Shown piece by piece: positions 62,293 through 64,000 of a DNA stretch of 64,000 nucleotides. The notes beneath the pieces were generated by a model. That model saw nothing but the letters and a program-made list of their open reading frames with translations. It did no database searches and was not told the DNA's origin. Made by a program: the position numbers and the translations under genes. Source of the stretch: an uncultured Microbulbifer sp. (GTDB lineage: Bacteria; Pseudomonadota; Gammaproteobacteria; Pseudomonadales; Cellvibrionaceae). Position 1 is the first letter of the stretch. Each line of letters starts with the position of its first letter. The stretch covers positions 83,630 through 147,629 of the forward strand of contig NZ_CAJXKH010000001.1 in the NCBI RefSeq assembly GCF_913055755.1. Direction: 5' to 3'.

Positions 62293-62319
62293 CTGGACCC
62301 GGCGGCCAGCCGGGTCCAG
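62293..62319. terminator. hairpin between convergent genes
   Basis: CTGGACCCGGC (62293-62303) pairs perfectly with GCCGGGTCCAG (62309-62319), loop 5 nt, between the regulator and the convergent esterase. There is no T-run, so termination is probable rather than certain. Confidence 0.55.
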
Positions 62320-62352
62320 ATTCAGATTCAGGTAAAAGTTTGCTAACGGGAC

Positions 62353-63291
62353 TCAGGACTGAGCCCCGCGCACAAACTCCGCAATATGCCGGTACAGCTT
62401 GTCGCAGGCTCGCGGCACCATGTCCTCCAGGTTCATGAACGCGTGAACCATGTCTTCAAACTGCAGCAGCTCTGCCACCGCGCCGGCAGCGCGGGCTTTT
62501 TCCACGTACTGCTTACCCTCATCCCGCAGCGGGCAGAATTCCGCCGTCGCCACCAGGGTGGCCGGCAGTTTCGCGGTAAATTCACCATAGAGGGGGGAAA
62601 CCTGGTAAGGATTCTCTTCCCGCTGCAGGTAATTTTCGAAGTACCAGCGGATCTTGCCCTTCTCCAGCAGATAGCCCTCCCCGTTTTCCTCAATGGACGA
62701 CAGCTGCATGGTGTAGTCGAGGCTCGGGTAGATCAGCACCTGCGCCACCACATTGTGCGGCTGGTGCTGCAGCAGGCGGGAAGCGGAAGCGCAGAGGGCG
62801 CCGCCGCCGGAATCTCCCATCAGAATCCAGCGGTTGTCGTGTTCGATTTTTTTCCGCTCCAGCGTGGGGCCGAGATTGCGCACCACGCTGAGTAAATCAT
62901 TCAGCGCGGCGGGATAGGGGTTTTCCGGAGCCAGACGATATTCCACGGAAACCAGCGTGCGGCCACAGGCTTCGGCGATGCGCCGGCAGATAGGGTCGTA
63001 AACCGTCACGCTGCCCGCCATATGGCCGCCGCCGTGACAGTAGATAATCGCCGGCCCCGGGCTGCGCTCGGCAGGCTGGTAGATGCGCACCGGCACGGAA
63101 TACTCGCCGCCTTTTACCAAGGTATCGGTCACCGCCATCTGCGGCCCCGGCTGCACAAACATCGCCGTCAGGTTGGCGAGGCTCTCGCGGGCATTGGTAG
63201 GTGTGGGTTCAAAACCAGCCGCTTTTACCTGCGCTACCTGCGCGTTAACGACCTCCAGCCACTCGGCGAGTTTCGGATCAAGCTGGCGCAT
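62353..63291 (-). CDS. alpha/beta hydrolase, HSL-family esterase
   Basis: The 312-residue protein has the hormone-sensitive-lipase family oxyanion motif (YCHGGGHMAGS), the nucleophile elbow GDSGGG, Asp near EFCPLRDEG and His in MVHAFMN. It hydrolyses short acyl esters in the cytoplasm. It overlaps the upstream MFS gene by 14 bp on the same strand, so the two are probably co-expressed. That hints that the transporter moves an ester or its product. Confidence 0.9.
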   Translation of the reverse strand: MRQLDPKLAEWLEVVNAQVAQVKAAGFEPTPTNARESLANLTAMFVQPGPQMAVTDTLVKGGEYSVPVRIYQPAERSPGPAIIYCHGGGHMAGSVTVYDPICRRIAEACGRTLVSVEYRLAPENPYPAALNDLLSVVRNLGPTLERKKIEHDNRWILMGDSGGGALCASASRLLQHQPHNVVAQVLIYPSLDYTMQLSSIEENGEGYLLEKGKIRWYFENYLQREENPYQVSPLYGEFTAKLPATLVATAEFCPLRDEGKQYVEKARAAGAVAELLQFEDMVHAFMNLEDMVPRACDKLYRHIAEFVRGAQS

Positions 63292-64000
63292 TGTCAGCCT
63301 CCAGTTTCTCTGCGGTTACTTCGGCTTTTTTACCGCTTTCCGGCAGCATGAAAGAAAACACAAACAGCGAGGCGGAGCAGGCGACGGCGAAATAGGCGGC
63401 CATTGCCGGCTCGCCACTGATATCCGCCAGCAGTCCGGCGCCGTACATAAGTGCCGTTTCCACACCGTAGGACACGGACCAGAACATGGCGAAGGTCACG
63501 GTGATTTTTGCCGGTGTCATGCCCGGCAATTCCTGCGGCAGGGTGACCAGTGCGGTCATCGGCAGGAACATGCAGAAACCGGCCAGCGCCGCGGCCGCGT
63601 ATGCCACCAGCGGATTGCGGCTCACCAGCATCAGCGCGGCGAAAATCACCAGCGCCAGGCCGGCGTAGCGCAGCACCGGCAGGCGCAGCGGGTAGCGCTT
63701 GGTCACGATGATACCGGCCACGGTTCCCACCATACCCGCGGCAATCATCACCGCCGACAGGTGGCTGCTGGATACCGCGAATCCATCGATCAGGGGGAAC
63801 AGGGCAAACACGGCGATATAACAGAACAGCACGCCGCAGTACGCCAGCGGCAGCCACCAGTTAATACCCTCGCGTGCCCCCTCTTTCAGGCCGTATTTTT
63901 CCTGCGGCTTGTCGCCACCCCCTGACAGGGAAAAATTTTCCGCACTCAGCCACCACAGCACGCCCAGCGCCAGCACCATGACCCCGTACAGCGTTATTAC
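63278..64000 (-). CDS. MFS transporter (5' end outside window)
   Basis: Only the C-terminal 240 codons or so are present. The frame is open to the window edge. Six or seven hydrophobic segments are visible, with an MFS-type layout (AVMIAAGMVGTVAGIIVTKRYPLR as the loop 8-9 region, then FCMFLPMTALVTLPQ). The C-terminal tail is charged. It overlaps the esterase gene downstream. Substrate unknown. Confidence 0.85.
   Translation of the reverse strand, partial: VITLYGVMVLALGVLWWLSAENFSLSGGGDKPQEKYGLKEGAREGINWWLPLAYCGVLFCYIAVFALFPLIDGFAVSSSHLSAVMIAAGMVGTVAGIIVTKRYPLRLPVLRYAGLALVIFAALMLVSRNPLVAYAAAALAGFCMFLPMTALVTLPQELPGMTPAKITVTFAMFWSVSYGVETALMYGAGLLADISGEPAMAAYFAVACSASLFVFSFMLPESGKKAEVTAEKLEADNAPA

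Overview
The window is chromosomal DNA from a high-GC gammaproteobacterium. The best match is the Cellvibrionales group, Microbulbifer- or Saccharophagus-like, with many Pseudomonas-type genes. The basis is a BioH-BioC fusion inside bioB-bioF-bioHC, the efp/epmA/epmB trio, a FimX-type c-di-GMP protein, a DUF3094 protein, serB back to back with a YtjB-like membrane protein, a PsrA-type operator and many TonB/lipoprotein envelope genes. The organism is an inference; the window has no rRNA, tRNA, CRISPR array, insertion sequence or prophage that I can see.

Layout. 1-620: 3'-truncated Gly/Ser-rich lipoprotein. 0.75-4.85 kb: omega-aminotransferase and succinate-semialdehyde dehydrogenase with a divergent LysR regulator (GABA/beta-alanine type amine catabolism). 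4.9-7.1 kb: five small same-strand genes (unknown, YdeI-like, DUF1294, GyrI-like, YaeR-like). 7.1-11.8 kb: a secreted HEYTH metallopeptidase-like protein and a divergent M1 aminopeptidase lipoprotein. 11.9-20.5 kb: accessory-looking cluster of TPR-sulfotransferase, TonB-dependent receptor, nitrilase-family hydrolase, MFS transporter and a MocR regulator with an extra C-terminal domain. 20.6-24.4 kb: HdeD-like protein, LytS/LytTR two-component pair, EVE protein and small envelope proteins. 24.7-26.5 kb: acyl-CoA dehydrogenase behind a PsrA-like site.

26.7-33 kb: biotin synthesis (bioB-bioF-bioHC with a BirA-type operator, plus a detached bioD), an L,D-transpeptidase and comF. 33.2-40 kb: KAS III-like synthase, a membrane-bound winged-helix/TPR regulator, DUF4242 protein, SGNH hydrolase with Cys at the nucleophile position, SulP transporter and a ribbon-helix-helix regulator with a palindromic operator. 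40.1-46 kb: srkA, cysE, GNAT, epmA, efp, epmB. 46-59.6 kb: PilZ protein, fimX, M1 peptidase lipoprotein, two-gene RND pump, serB, YtjB-like protein. 59.9-64 kb: two small lipoproteins, 3-hydroxybutyrate dehydrogenase, NarL-type regulator, HSL-family esterase and a truncated MFS transporter.

The most unusual non-coding signal is a family of four long imperfect palindromes (near 2.2, 24.6, 44.1 and 50.4 kb). Each lies just 3' of a gene. Their outer arms of 20-23 bp differ in sequence between copies yet stay self-complementary, and they surround a conserved core with an AGGGAT-type hairpin loop. The most unusual coding signal is the 11.9-20.5 kb cluster, which I read as a possible uptake-and-hydrolysis system for an unknown nitrogen compound controlled by the extended MocR protein.
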